The notes under the pieces were generated by a model. That model ran no database searches, was not told the DNA's origin, and worked only from the letters and a program-made list of their open reading frames with translations. From M55B118 sp041694275 (GTDB taxonomy: Bacteria > Bacillota_I > Bacilli_A > Izemoplasmatales > Izemoplasmataceae): 17,729 nt of DNA. Position 1 is the first letter of the stretch; every line of letters begins with the position of its first letter. Below are positions 8,408 through 15,341 of this stretch, piece by piece. The stretch lies in contig JASMTQ010000023.1 of assembly GCA_041694275.1 (NCBI GenBank), positions 1 through 17,729 of the forward strand, given 5' to 3'. Position numbers and translations under genes: made by a program.

Positions 8408-8794
8408 ATGGAACGGTTCATCAGAGATTTCAAAACCTTCGTGACCAGAGGCAACATTATGGAGCTCGCCATTGCGGTCATCATCGGTACGGCTTTTAAC
8501 AGGGTTGTGCAGAGTCTTGTCAATGATGTCGTCATGCCGGTGCTCAGTTTGATTACCGGTAAAGAGGGCTTTGACAACTACAAATACGTGATCACCGCAG
8601 CGAACGCGGAAGAAGGCATTGTGGAAAACGCAATCTATTACGGCAAGTTTATCCAGCATACCATTGACTTCATCTTCATGGCGCTTGTCGTGTTTGTCAT
8701 CTACAGAATCATTCTTCACCTCCAGGAGCGCATGGAAGAAGCGTGGGAGGAAAGAAAGAAGGAACTTGAACAGGAAAAAAGCGAACGCAAATAA
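8408..8794 (+). CDS. mscL: Large-conductance mechanosensitive channel MscL
   Basis: This 128-residue membrane protein forms a homopentameric channel that opens on membrane tension and releases solutes during hypo-osmotic shock. The N-terminal helix FIRDFKTFVTRGNIMELAIAV matches the family, TM1 runs on through IIGTAFNRVVQSLVNDVVMP, and TM2 is YGKFIQHTIDFIFMALVVFVIY-like near residues 84-110. It is followed by a charged C-terminal helical bundle rich in Glu and Lys. Two starts compete. ATG 8408 gives the normal family N-terminus and has GAGG six bases upstream. ATG 8390, abutting the pntB TAA, has AAGGAG (8378-8383) six bases upstream and would add six residues (MEKRGT). I prefer 8408 on homology, with moderate certainty. 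It is the last gene of the pnt transcript. Confidence 0.93.
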   Translation: MERFIRDFKTFVTRGNIMELAIAVIIGTAFNRVVQSLVNDVVMPVLSLITGKEGFDNYKYVITAANAEEGIVENAIYYGKFIQHTIDFIFMALVVFVIYRIILHLQERMEEAWEERKKELEQEKSERK

Positions 8795-8798
8795 AAGG

Positions 8799-8833
8799 AA
8801 AGGACACCGATTGTTGGAAAATCGGTGTCCTTT
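8799..8833 (+). terminator. Rho-independent terminator of the pnt-mscL operon
   Basis: A 13-bp perfect stem (AAAGGACACCGAT at 8799-8811 with its complement at 8821-8833) has a 9-nt loop and runs directly into a T tract (8831-8837). It starts 5 bp after the mscL stop. The nuclease gene converges on it and ends at 8848. The other strand also leaves the stem through a T-rich stretch, so it may work both ways. Confidence 0.9.
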
Positions 8834-8847
8834 TTTTGTGTGGAAAA

Positions 8848-11800
8848 TCAGTTGACTAAGGATGGATGATCAAAGTAGATGAGTTCCATCAGGTGAGGCA
8901 AATCGATGAACGGGTTGCGATTGTTCTGATAGCTATAAATGACGTCGTTACGGTTTTGTTCGAACTGGTTGACCGTGTCCATCTCCGCCCAGTCGATGAG
9001 GAGTGATAGATCACCCATTTCATGGACTGAAGGCGCACCGTCCACAAGGGTGAGATGGTCATACATGACATCCATGTAGAAAAGCGCACGGGCCACGTCG
9101 CCTTTGACATCATCGTGGGGCGCGTAGGTAGTGCTGGTTGTCATCTCTCCATAGTACTTGTTGCTTCTTGAAGAGTTTTCACCAGGATCGGCTGGGGCCA
9201 GGTTGTGCAGATCCGAGCCTTCATGACGGCTTGAGTTGTTGGTGTCAACATCAAGAAGGGATTGTGGCCAGATGTGCTCACGGTTCCAGGTGATGCCTGA
9301 ATCCCATACCCCTGATACAGACTCTCTTCTGTAGATGAGAATAAGGTTGTCAGGGTTCAATGGGTCCTGATCGGACTCATCGAGTATGTAGCGTGAATCG
9401 CCGTAAGTTTGCAGGTTGATGTTGCTTATTGCATTACTCAGGGCGAGGGCGAGGTCATCCCCATAAAGCCCTTCAAGATTTGAATAGTATCCGTTTTGAA
9501 CAGTGGAGTAATCAAAATCAAGCAACGTTGCGTCACTCAAGACAGGGACAGTCAGGGTGTGTGACGCATAATCGCCCACTGAATCCTGTGCATAATACGT
9601 GACTTGATACTCTCCGAGTGAAGAAGTGTCCACAAGTCCATCAACGCTGCAGGGAACCTCTTCATTTGTTTCAAGGTTTACAGCTGAACAGCCGTCTGTA
9701 GCCTGCCAGGTATCTCCATAAGAGTAGTGTTCAATAAAGGAGGCGTCGAATTGGATATCGAGCTCAGTACTCGTATCGGGGTAGTCGCCTGAAGGCGCAG
9801 TGTCATAGACTGCTTCAAGGGTTAGATTGCTGTTGACGGTTGTGGTGAAGGTTTCATTCAGACTGAGGGTGTTGCCTGAAGCGTCTTTCCAACGTGCGAA
9901 GGTATAGGTATTGGTGGTATCGGTAACGGAAATGGTAACATCGGTCCCAGGCGCAACAGTGTAAGCGGGGCTTATAGAGAACTCTGCGGACGGGATGTTG
10001 CTTGAAAGGTCGATGGTATAGTCTCCGCCAGTGCTTCCACTGGTTTCAATAACCAGGTTGTCCATGATTGTTTGACCGTCAGTAGGCACGATTTCAAGCA
10101 AAAAGGTTCCGGTTATGTTGAGGTTTGACAGGGCATAGGTCTCAATAACGCCGTTTGTTTCAGATGATTGTCCAATGAGGGTACCATTGACATAAATCGC
10201 AACACCTGCCGGAGATGAGAAGGCGTTAAGATAATCAACGCTGAGACCGCTCATGCCGCCTTCGATGGTTGCGCTTAAGGAAGGGGTTCTTGAGGTGTCT
10301 CCGAGAGTGAGGGCATGCCCTGTTCCAAGGTCTTTGTCACCGCGAGCGGATGCGTAGTTCCAGACAAAACCGTTGTCCCCTGTGAAAGACCCGTCCATAT
10401 AGGTGCTTCCGGTTTCAGGGAAATTGTTGAAGCTTTCGCTCAGGGTTTCGCCTGTAGGCACGGCTTCATAGATTGCGACAAGGGAAAGCGATGTTTCTGC
10501 GGTAACGATGTAAGGATTGCTTGAGCTTACAGTAGTCCCAGAGGCGTTTTCGAAATGTGAAAAGACATAATCACCGGTTGTTTCACTTGCGGTGAAGGTG
10601 ACTTCGGTACCGACTTCCACAGAGCTTGAAGGGGTAATTGCGACTTCGGCGGTTTCGATGTTGGAAGTGGCTGTCATATCCACGGTTTCAGGCGTGGTGG
10701 TGCCTTCAAAAGGCGTCAGAGTCAAATTGTCGATGATTGTTTGTCCGTTTGTTGGAACGAGTTCAAGTGTGTAAGAACCATTCACATCAATGCCGTCCAC
10801 GGTGAAAGTGCTCACTACACCGTTCACTTCAGAGGAAGTGGCTTGAAGGGTCCCATTGATGTATAGAGACAAACCGGCATCTGAAGAAAAAGCATTCGTG
10901 TAATCGACACTGAAACTCTTTATGCCACCATCGATTGTGGCAAAGAGAGATGGCGTTCTTGAAGTGTCACCGAAAGTAAGGGCATGGCCTGAAGCGATGT
11001 CTTTGTCTCCGCGAGCGGAGATGTAAGACCAAAGAATGCCGTTGACGCCGGTGAAGTTTCCGTTTTGGTATGTGCTGCTTGTTTCAGGGAATTGATCGAA
11101 TGTTTCAACCGTATTGTCCACAACTGGTTTTGGTTCATAGATGGCTGTGAGCGATGTGGTGTCTTCCACAGTGAAAGTATAAGGGTTTGAACTGCTCACA
11201 ATATTGCCAAGGGAATCTTCGTAATGAGAGAAGTCATTTTCACCAGAGGTGTCTGTAGTTTCTACAGTCACAGAGGTGCCGGCTTCTACGGAGCTTGACG
11301 GAGAAACCGTTGATTGAGCTGTGGTGATGTTGCTATCGACACTCACGTCATAAAGTGTTGGTGCACTGACTTCGTAGGTGTTCCAGGATAGGTTGTCGAT
11401 GATGGTCTGGCCGTTGGTTGGCACAATCTCCATAGTGAATGTGCCATCGATGTTGATGCCTTCCACACTGAAGGTCTCAATCACTCCGTCGGTTTCAAGT
11501 GAAGTGTCCACAAGGGTTCCGTTGATGTAAAGTTCAAGACCCGCAGGCGAAGAGAAGGCGTTCAGGTACTTAACACTGAAATCGGAGATGCCGCCATCGA
11601 TTGTGGCACTCAATGATGGGGTTCTTGATGTGTCGCCAAAGGTGAGGGCGTGGCCACTCGCAATGTTCTTGTCGCCTCGTGCGGATGTATAAGACCAAAG
11701 AATGCCGTTAATGCCGGTGAATGACCCATTTTGATAGGTGCTGCTTGTTTCAGGGAACTGATCGAACGGTTCCACGTTTTCAAAGTTCGAGATGGCGGTT

Positions 11801-12531
11801 GATTCGAATATGGCAATGGCTTCGACGTTCGAAGTCATAGTGAATGAATAAGGGTTGTCCGTACTGAGGGTGTCTCCACTGGCAGTCTCCCAGTGACTGA
11901 AGGTATAGTCGCCCGAGGTTTCTTCGGCGATGAGGGTAGTCAAAGTGTTTTCCTCAACCGTCGTACCGGGGTCTGCGCTCAGTGAAGCAGACGGAATGTT
12001 GCTTGAAAGGGTGATGTCATAAGTCGCAACAGGCGCTGAGTACTCAGTCCAACTGAGATTGTCTATGGTGGTCTGTCCTTTGGTTGGGCGCAATTCCAAA
12101 GTGAATTCACCATCAATGTCGAGGTTCGTCACATTGAACGTGGCGACTTCGTTTTTGACATTGGACGCTTTGTCATATAAAGCCCCGTTGATGTAAAGCT
12201 CGAGTCCAGATGGCTGACTGAATGCATTGGTGTAATCCACGCTGAATTCAGTGATGCCGCCTTGAATTGTAGCGATCAATGAAGGATTTCTTCCTGAATC
12301 TCCGAATGTGAGGGCGTGCCCCGATCCGAGATCCTGATCACCACGCGCAGCTTCATAGTCCCATGAGATGTTACTGGTACCTGTAAAACTGCCATTTTGA
12401 TACGTGCTGCCTGTTTCAGGGAAGGTATCGAATGTTTCTGTGTGCGTTTGGGCCGTAGCGCCTTGTAAAAGCGTTAGTCCCATTGTAGTGATGAAGAGTG
12501 TGCTTAGGAAAACAATCAGAGCTTTTTTCAT
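8848..12531 (-). CDS. Secreted multidomain endonuclease I with four repeated beta-domain pairs
   Basis: This 1227-residue exported protein degrades nucleic acid outside the cell. A type I signal peptide (MKKALIVFLSTLF..., cleavage predicted after ATA at residue 27) leads four tandem units of about 222 residues. Each unit has a 134-residue beta-rich module A (31-164, 254-387, 475-608, 698-830; hallmarks FPETxSTYQNG, ARGD, SGHALTFGDTSRTPSL, GQTIIDN) and a 73-residue InlB-type/Flg_new_2-like module B (171-243, 394-466, 617-689, 838-910). An Ig-like domain (about 915-998) holds the only two cysteines (948, 961), a likely disulfide. The C-terminal endonuclease I domain (about 1003-1222) keeps WNREHIWPQS, SDLHNLAPAD, NSSRSNKYYGEM, KGDVARALFYMDVMY and QNNRNPFID, so it should be active. 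There is no LPxTG or C-terminal membrane segment. Its own ribosome site is modest (GAGG, 10 nt spacing), and a leader ORF overlaps its start as ATGA. The repeats may bind substrate or surface; that is inference. Confidence 0.9.
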   Translation of the reverse strand: MKKALIVFLSTLFITTMGLTLLQGATAQTHTETFDTFPETGSTYQNGSFTGTSNISWDYEAARGDQDLGSGHALTFGDSGRNPSLIATIQGGITEFSVDYTNAFSQPSGLELYINGALYDKASNVKNEVATFNVTNLDIDGEFTLELRPTKGQTTIDNLSWTEYSAPVATYDITLSSNIPSASLSADPGTTVEENTLTTLIAEETSGDYTFSHWETASGDTLSTDNPYSFTMTSNVEAIAIFESTAISNFENVEPFDQFPETSSTYQNGSFTGINGILWSYTSARGDKNIASGHALTFGDTSRTPSLSATIDGGISDFSVKYLNAFSSPAGLELYINGTLVDTSLETDGVIETFSVEGINIDGTFTMEIVPTNGQTIIDNLSWNTYEVSAPTLYDVSVDSNITTAQSTVSPSSSVEAGTSVTVETTDTSGENDFSHYEDSLGNIVSSSNPYTFTVEDTTSLTAIYEPKPVVDNTVETFDQFPETSSTYQNGNFTGVNGILWSYISARGDKDIASGHALTFGDTSRTPSLFATIDGGIKSFSVDYTNAFSSDAGLSLYINGTLQATSSEVNGVVSTFTVDGIDVNGSYTLELVPTNGQTIIDNLTLTPFEGTTTPETVDMTATSNIETAEVAITPSSSVEVGTEVTFTASETTGDYVFSHFENASGTTVSSSNPYIVTAETSLSLVAIYEAVPTGETLSESFNNFPETGSTYMDGSFTGDNGFVWNYASARGDKDLGTGHALTLGDTSRTPSLSATIEGGMSGLSVDYLNAFSSPAGVAIYVNGTLIGQSSETNGVIETYALSNLNITGTFLLEIVPTDGQTIMDNLVIETSGSTGGDYTIDLSSNIPSAEFSISPAYTVAPGTDVTISVTDTTNTYTFARWKDASGNTLSLNETFTTTVNSNLTLEAVYDTAPSGDYPDTSTELDIQFDASFIEHYSYGDTWQATDGCSAVNLETNEEVPCSVDGLVDTSSLGEYQVTYYAQDSVGDYASHTLTVPVLSDATLLDFDYSTVQNGYYSNLEGLYGDDLALALSNAISNINLQTYGDSRYILDESDQDPLNPDNLILIYRRESVSGVWDSGITWNREHIWPQSLLDVDTNNSSRHEGSDLHNLAPADPGENSSRSNKYYGEMTTSTTYAPHDDVKGDVARALFYMDVMYDHLTLVDGAPSVHEMGDLSLLIDWAEMDTVNQFEQNRNDVIYSYQNNRNPFIDLPHLMELIYFDHPSLVN
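9802..12438 (-). repeat. Four tandem coding repeats of about 666 bp inside the nuclease gene
   Basis: The FPET motif recurs at residues 37, 259, 481 and 704, giving periods of 222, 222 and 223 residues (666-669 bp). Conservation is visible at the nucleotide level too, most strongly between the second and third copies. The reading frame is kept throughout. Confidence 0.9.
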
Positions 12532-12590
12532 TGCACAAGCCCCTCGTTTCCAGAGTAAACCAATGAATCCTTGTAGCTGATTCTGTTCAT
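12528..12590 (-). CDS. Putative 20-codon leader peptide upstream of the nuclease
   Basis: On the minus strand an ATG at 12590 opens a 20-codon frame beginning MNRISYKDSL and ending GLVQ. Its TGA stop overlaps the nuclease ATG in the arrangement ATGA. A consensus AGGAGG (12598-12603) lies 7 nt upstream, the strongest ribosome site in this region and better than the nuclease's own. It is too short for standard gene callers. Translation of the leader would deliver terminating ribosomes exactly at the nuclease start, so coupled translation is the likely role. The peptide has no hydrophobic stretch and no run of a single regulatory amino acid, so classical attenuation is not suggested. It could be chance, but the combination of site, spacing and overlap argues against that. 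Confidence 0.5.
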   Translation of the reverse strand: MNRISYKDSLVYSGNEGLVQ

Positions 12591-12612
12591 CTTAAAGCCT
12601 CCTATATATTTT

Positions 12613-12636
12613 TTAAGACCGAAATTCCGGCCCTAA
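12613..12636 (-). promoter_or_regulatory. Hairpin in the 5' leader of the nuclease transcript
   Basis: In the minus-strand RNA a 10-bp stem closes on an AAUU tetraloop, starting TTAGGGCCGG. Three of the ten pairs are G-U wobbles, which become A-C mismatches in plus-strand RNA. The fold therefore belongs to the nuclease transcript. It ends 9 nt before the AGGAGG of the leader ORF and is followed by A-rich sequence, so it is not a terminator. It may set translation initiation or protect the 5' end. Confidence 0.5.
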
Positions 12637-12803
12637 TAACTTACACCACATCTATTAAGAGTATCGCTTTTCGTCGGGTAATACAAGGGGGTTGAGCAAA
12701 AAAAGTATAACGCTTACATAAATTATAATATTCAAAGCTTTTAGAAACGTAATGCATATAGTATAGAAAATAAATTAGATAGGATTAGGTAAAAAACAAT
12801 AAA

Positions 12804-12821
12804 ATTAGATAAATTTCTAAT
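12804..12821. promoter_or_regulatory. Upstream operator candidate, ATTAGA-N6-TCTAAT
   Basis: An inverted repeat with 6-bp arms ATTAGA and TCTAAT and a 6-bp AT spacer sits 6 bp upstream of the -35 of the exporter promoter. It has the same arms and spacing as the operator at 12854-12871, and its centre lies exactly 50 bp from that one. Confidence 0.6.
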
Positions 12822-12827
12822 AAATGG

Positions 12828-12855
12828 TTGACATTCATCTAATATCGAATATAAT
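12828..12855 (+). promoter_or_regulatory. Sigma-A promoter of the exporter-regulator operon
   Basis: A consensus TTGACA (12828-12833) and consensus TATAAT (12850-12855) are separated by 16 bp. The predicted start is near 12862, about 26 nt before the ATG. Such a strong core promoter next to two operator candidates suggests repression as the main control. Confidence 0.8.
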
Positions 12856-12871
12856 TAGATTATAATCTAAT
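12854..12871. promoter_or_regulatory. Core operator candidate: perfect 18-bp palindrome over the transcription start
   Basis: ATTAGATTATAATCTAAT is a perfect 18-bp inverted repeat. It overlaps the last two bases of the -10 and the predicted transcription start, a position where a bound repressor would block initiation. The likely ligand is the ArsR-type protein encoded by the second gene of this operon; that link is inference. Confidence 0.7.
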
Positions 12872-12887
12872 AAACGGAGTGATTTAG

Positions 12888-14195
12888 ATGGAAGCCTTAA
12901 GAATATTGAGAAACAAGGATTTGACCCTGCTGCTTATCGGTAAACTTACTTCCATGCTTGGCAGCAACGTTCAACAGTTCGCACTTTCCTTATATGTATA
13001 CGCACTCACAGGATCGGCTACGCTTTTTGCGTCCATGCTTGCGATTTCGATTCTGCCAAGACTTTTGTTCTCCCCGTTCGCAGGTGTGTTTGGTGATTGG
13101 TTTGACCGCAAGAAAATGATTGTCTCTCTTGATATCTTCAATGGGGTCATGTTACTTGGATTCTCCTATCTTCTCATGGTAAGAGGCGATTTCAATCTTC
13201 TTAGTGTTTACATCCTCGTTGTAATGCTTGAGATTACTGAGATTTTCTATGAATCCTCTTCATCAGGCATTGTCCCAAGCATCGTCAAACAGGAAAAAAT
13301 GGTGGAAGCGAGATCGCTCATGAGTCTTTCCATGAGTATTGCAAGACTTGCCTCACCCATGATCGGGGCTGCGCTTTTCGGTTTTGCAGGGTTGCTTGTC
13401 GTGCTCGTGTTCAACGCAGTCAGTTTCCTTCTAAGTGCTGCGATGGAACTCTTCATTCATGTTCCGCCCATGCACAAGAGACCAGAAAAACTGAATGTCA
13501 AAAGTTTCTTCACGGATCTAAAAGAAGGGCTCAAAGTGGTCAAAGACAACAAATTCATTGCGACCATCATCAGTCTTGGTACCATTGTGAACTTCGTGAT
13601 TGGGCCTCTGTTCGCGGTAGGGTACCTGGTTATCATTATTGATGTCTTAGGCGGCAGTGAAGTCGAATACGGCCTTTACCAGACCATCATGGCCATATCC
13701 ATGGTGGGAGCTCCCATTCTTGTTGCTGGATATATCAAGAAGTTTGATATACCAAAAGTCACCGTCATCTCGTTTATGGTGGTCGGAGTGCTGGTAGTAT
13801 CCATCGCTGTTGTTCCATTTATGGCAGGCTTCAGGATGTTCGATAATTCCATTCTCCCATTCGCGCTACTCATGGTCATTTCATTCTTCATAGGGCTTTC
13901 AATCAGTGTGGTGAACATCACCATCGAAACCCTGTTCGCACAAATCGTGCCCGTTCACATGATGGGAAGAACCTCAACCGTCCTCAATTTGCTTGTGACC
14001 ATCATGATTCCAATCGGTCAGATGAGTTTCGGATTTCTATTCGACACCATCAATCCGCTCTATGTTATACTGATAGCAGGTGGCCTGTTGCTTGTAAGCA
14101 TTATGGTCTTTAGAAAAAGATTGCTCATGGCCAGCACCATTATTGAGAAGCCTGAGCAGAAAAGCGAGAAAGAAGGCGTAGCGCATGCAGTTTAA
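12888..14195 (+). CDS. Major facilitator superfamily exporter (MFS_3 / EntS-like)
   Basis: This 435-residue inner-membrane protein has about 12 hydrophobic helices. The central charged loop after TM6 (HVPPMHKRPEKLNVKSFFTD, about 191-210) is typical of MFS drug or siderophore exporters. MFS motif A is clear in the TM2-TM3 loop: GDWFDRKK (69-76). It should export a small hydrophobic compound using the proton gradient; macrolides, siderophores and host or competitor toxins are known substrates of relatives, but none can be chosen here. GGAG lies 8 nt before the ATG. Its last 11 nt overlap the start of the regulator gene in another frame, so the two are translated from one message. Control is probably by the downstream regulator acting on the palindromes at 12804 and 12854. 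Confidence 0.87.
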   Translation: MEALRILRNKDLTLLLIGKLTSMLGSNVQQFALSLYVYALTGSATLFASMLAISILPRLLFSPFAGVFGDWFDRKKMIVSLDIFNGVMLLGFSYLLMVRGDFNLLSVYILVVMLEITEIFYESSSSGIVPSIVKQEKMVEARSLMSLSMSIARLASPMIGAALFGFAGLLVVLVFNAVSFLLSAAMELFIHVPPMHKRPEKLNVKSFFTDLKEGLKVVKDNKFIATIISLGTIVNFVIGPLFAVGYLVIIIDVLGGSEVEYGLYQTIMAISMVGAPILVAGYIKKFDIPKVTVISFMVVGVLVVSIAVVPFMAGFRMFDNSILPFALLMVISFFIGLSISVVNITIETLFAQIVPVHMMGRTSTVLNLLVTIMIPIGQMSFGFLFDTINPLYVILIAGGLLLVSIMVFRKRLLMASTIIEKPEQKSEKEGVAHAV

Positions 14196-15300
14196 ATACT
14201 TTGATAAAGAGAGCATTATCTACGATAGAATGCAACTTCCAAGAGTCGTGTTTTTAAAACCTGAGAGTATGACCGATTCTACTTACGGAGTCTCCAAGGA
14301 AGATCTTGAAAACTTCTCCAACCGCGAGCATGTGGCGTTTGTCGAATGGCTTCAAAAATCACTTCAATTCTATGAAAAGGCCATCAGAGAATTTTACGCA
14401 GATGAGTTCATGAGTGATTTTGATTTCTTCAATCTATTAATCAAAGCCTTCCCGTTTTTCGGATACGATTCACTTGAAAGCTACTTGGAAGCGCTCAAGG
14501 CCATGAATGATGATCACTTCAAGAAAAGACTCCTTCAAAGCCTCGTATCAGCAGACAAAGAAGAGACGAACATTGATGAAGACACGATTGTCAATGAAAC
14601 AGAAATGTTACTAAGCAGCAGAAGCGAAGAAATCGCCTACATAAGAAATCTCTCAACTGAAGAACGGTACCGCTTCAATCTTCTGGTGATGCTTGAAGAC
14701 CCGAAAAAACATCTTGCAGGCTTTATCCAGTTGATGGACACGCTCAAGCCGATTTATGATGAAGGGTATGAAAGCAGAATTAATGACATAAAACAGTGTG
14801 AAAGCGAGCTTTCAAACACACTTGAAAATAAGGGTGAAAAGGGCTTTGATGAACTGACTCAAGGCTTTGTCAGCAAGGATTTGCTTAATCCCGATATGAA
14901 CCGTTACCTTGTCTCCATTGTGTTTCCCTACAGTTTCATGCTGATTTCGGATGCCAAGGGAGCATTCATCGTTTCGGGCATTCACATGAAGGAAGGCTTC
15001 GAGTTTCTTCTAAGCAAGTATGAGACCCATGTTGAAAGCCAGACAAAGCTTTTTAAGAATTTTGCGGACAAGACCCGCTATGAAGTGCTCAGAAAAATCG
15101 CATCAGGCATTACCTCTACCAAACAGATTGCCAATGATTTAGGGGTAAGCAGCGCCACAATCAGCTATCACATCAATGCGTTTGTGACAACGAACATTCT
15201 GAAACCTTCAGCGGACAAGAAAAGGCGTTATTCAGTAAACTTCGACAAACTTGAAGAAGCCTACCAGGCGCTTATCAACGATCTCAAAGGCAATGATTAA
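14185..15300 (+). CDS. ArsR-type winged-helix transcriptional regulator with long N-terminal domain
   Basis: This 371-residue cytoplasmic protein ends in a winged helix-turn-helix of ArsR type (about 285-365): FADKTRYEVLRKIASG, then STKQIANDLGVSSATISYHI (recognition helix about 322-333) and a wing at KKRRYSVN. The first 280 residues are largely helical and charged and match no domain I can name; they probably bind the ligand or mediate dimers. Ordinary ArsR proteins have only about 100 residues. The metal-site motif ELCVCDL is absent, and the single cysteine near residue 211 cannot form a thiolate site, so metal sensing is unlikely. The ATG lies inside the end of the exporter gene (11-nt overlap), with GAAGG upstream. 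The arrangement suggests a repressor that controls its own operon and is released by the exporter's substrate. Confidence 0.8.
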   Translation: MQFKYFDKESIIYDRMQLPRVVFLKPESMTDSTYGVSKEDLENFSNREHVAFVEWLQKSLQFYEKAIREFYADEFMSDFDFFNLLIKAFPFFGYDSLESYLEALKAMNDDHFKKRLLQSLVSADKEETNIDEDTIVNETEMLLSSRSEEIAYIRNLSTEERYRFNLLVMLEDPKKHLAGFIQLMDTLKPIYDEGYESRINDIKQCESELSNTLENKGEKGFDELTQGFVSKDLLNPDMNRYLVSIVFPYSFMLISDAKGAFIVSGIHMKEGFEFLLSKYETHVESQTKLFKNFADKTRYEVLRKIASGITSTKQIANDLGVSSATISYHINAFVTTNILKPSADKKRRYSVNFDKLEEAYQALINDLKGND

Positions 15301-15341
15301 AAAAATCTCTCAGATGATTAAATCATCTGAGAGATTTTTTT
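15299..15341. terminator. Bidirectional terminator shared by regulator and acetyltransferase genes
   Basis: A near-spacerless inverted repeat with 21-bp arms is centred on 15320. The core is TCTCTCAGATGATT with its complement, bounded by an A run and a T run. It begins within the regulator stop codon. On the other strand the last codons and the TGA of the acetyltransferase lie inside the stem. Confidence 0.88.

Larger units (their letters stand above)
12532..12887. other. Divergent regulatory region between nuclease and exporter genes
   Basis: This AT-rich 356-bp stretch holds no long gene. From the nuclease side it carries the leader ORF and its ribosome site, then a hairpin (12613-12636). 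Further on there is a minus-strand TATAAT at 12722-12727, with only a poor -35 (TTACGT at 19 bp). From 12774 onward it carries the ATTAGAT half-site array and the promoter of the exporter gene. The stretch from about 12637 to 12720 shows nothing I recognise; it matches no riboswitch consensus I know, including both c-di-GMP classes. Confidence 0.7.

Noticed and set aside
10336..12346. RGD tripeptide repeated in all four A modules of the nuclease, suggesting integrin binding
   Set aside because: It sits at an identical place in each copy of a conserved beta-module (ARGD) and is best explained by fold conservation. Nothing else suggests a host-cell adhesin.
12637..12770. Possible riboswitch (c-di-GMP type) in the nuclease leader, given the EAL genes nearby
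   Set aside because: No match to the conserved GEMM core or other aptamer signatures could be found by eye. Only the single hairpin at 12613-12636 is supported.
14185..15300. Regulator as a metal-sensing ArsR/SmtB repressor
   Set aside because: The ELCVCDL-type thiolate motif is missing and the single cysteine lies far from the winged helix.
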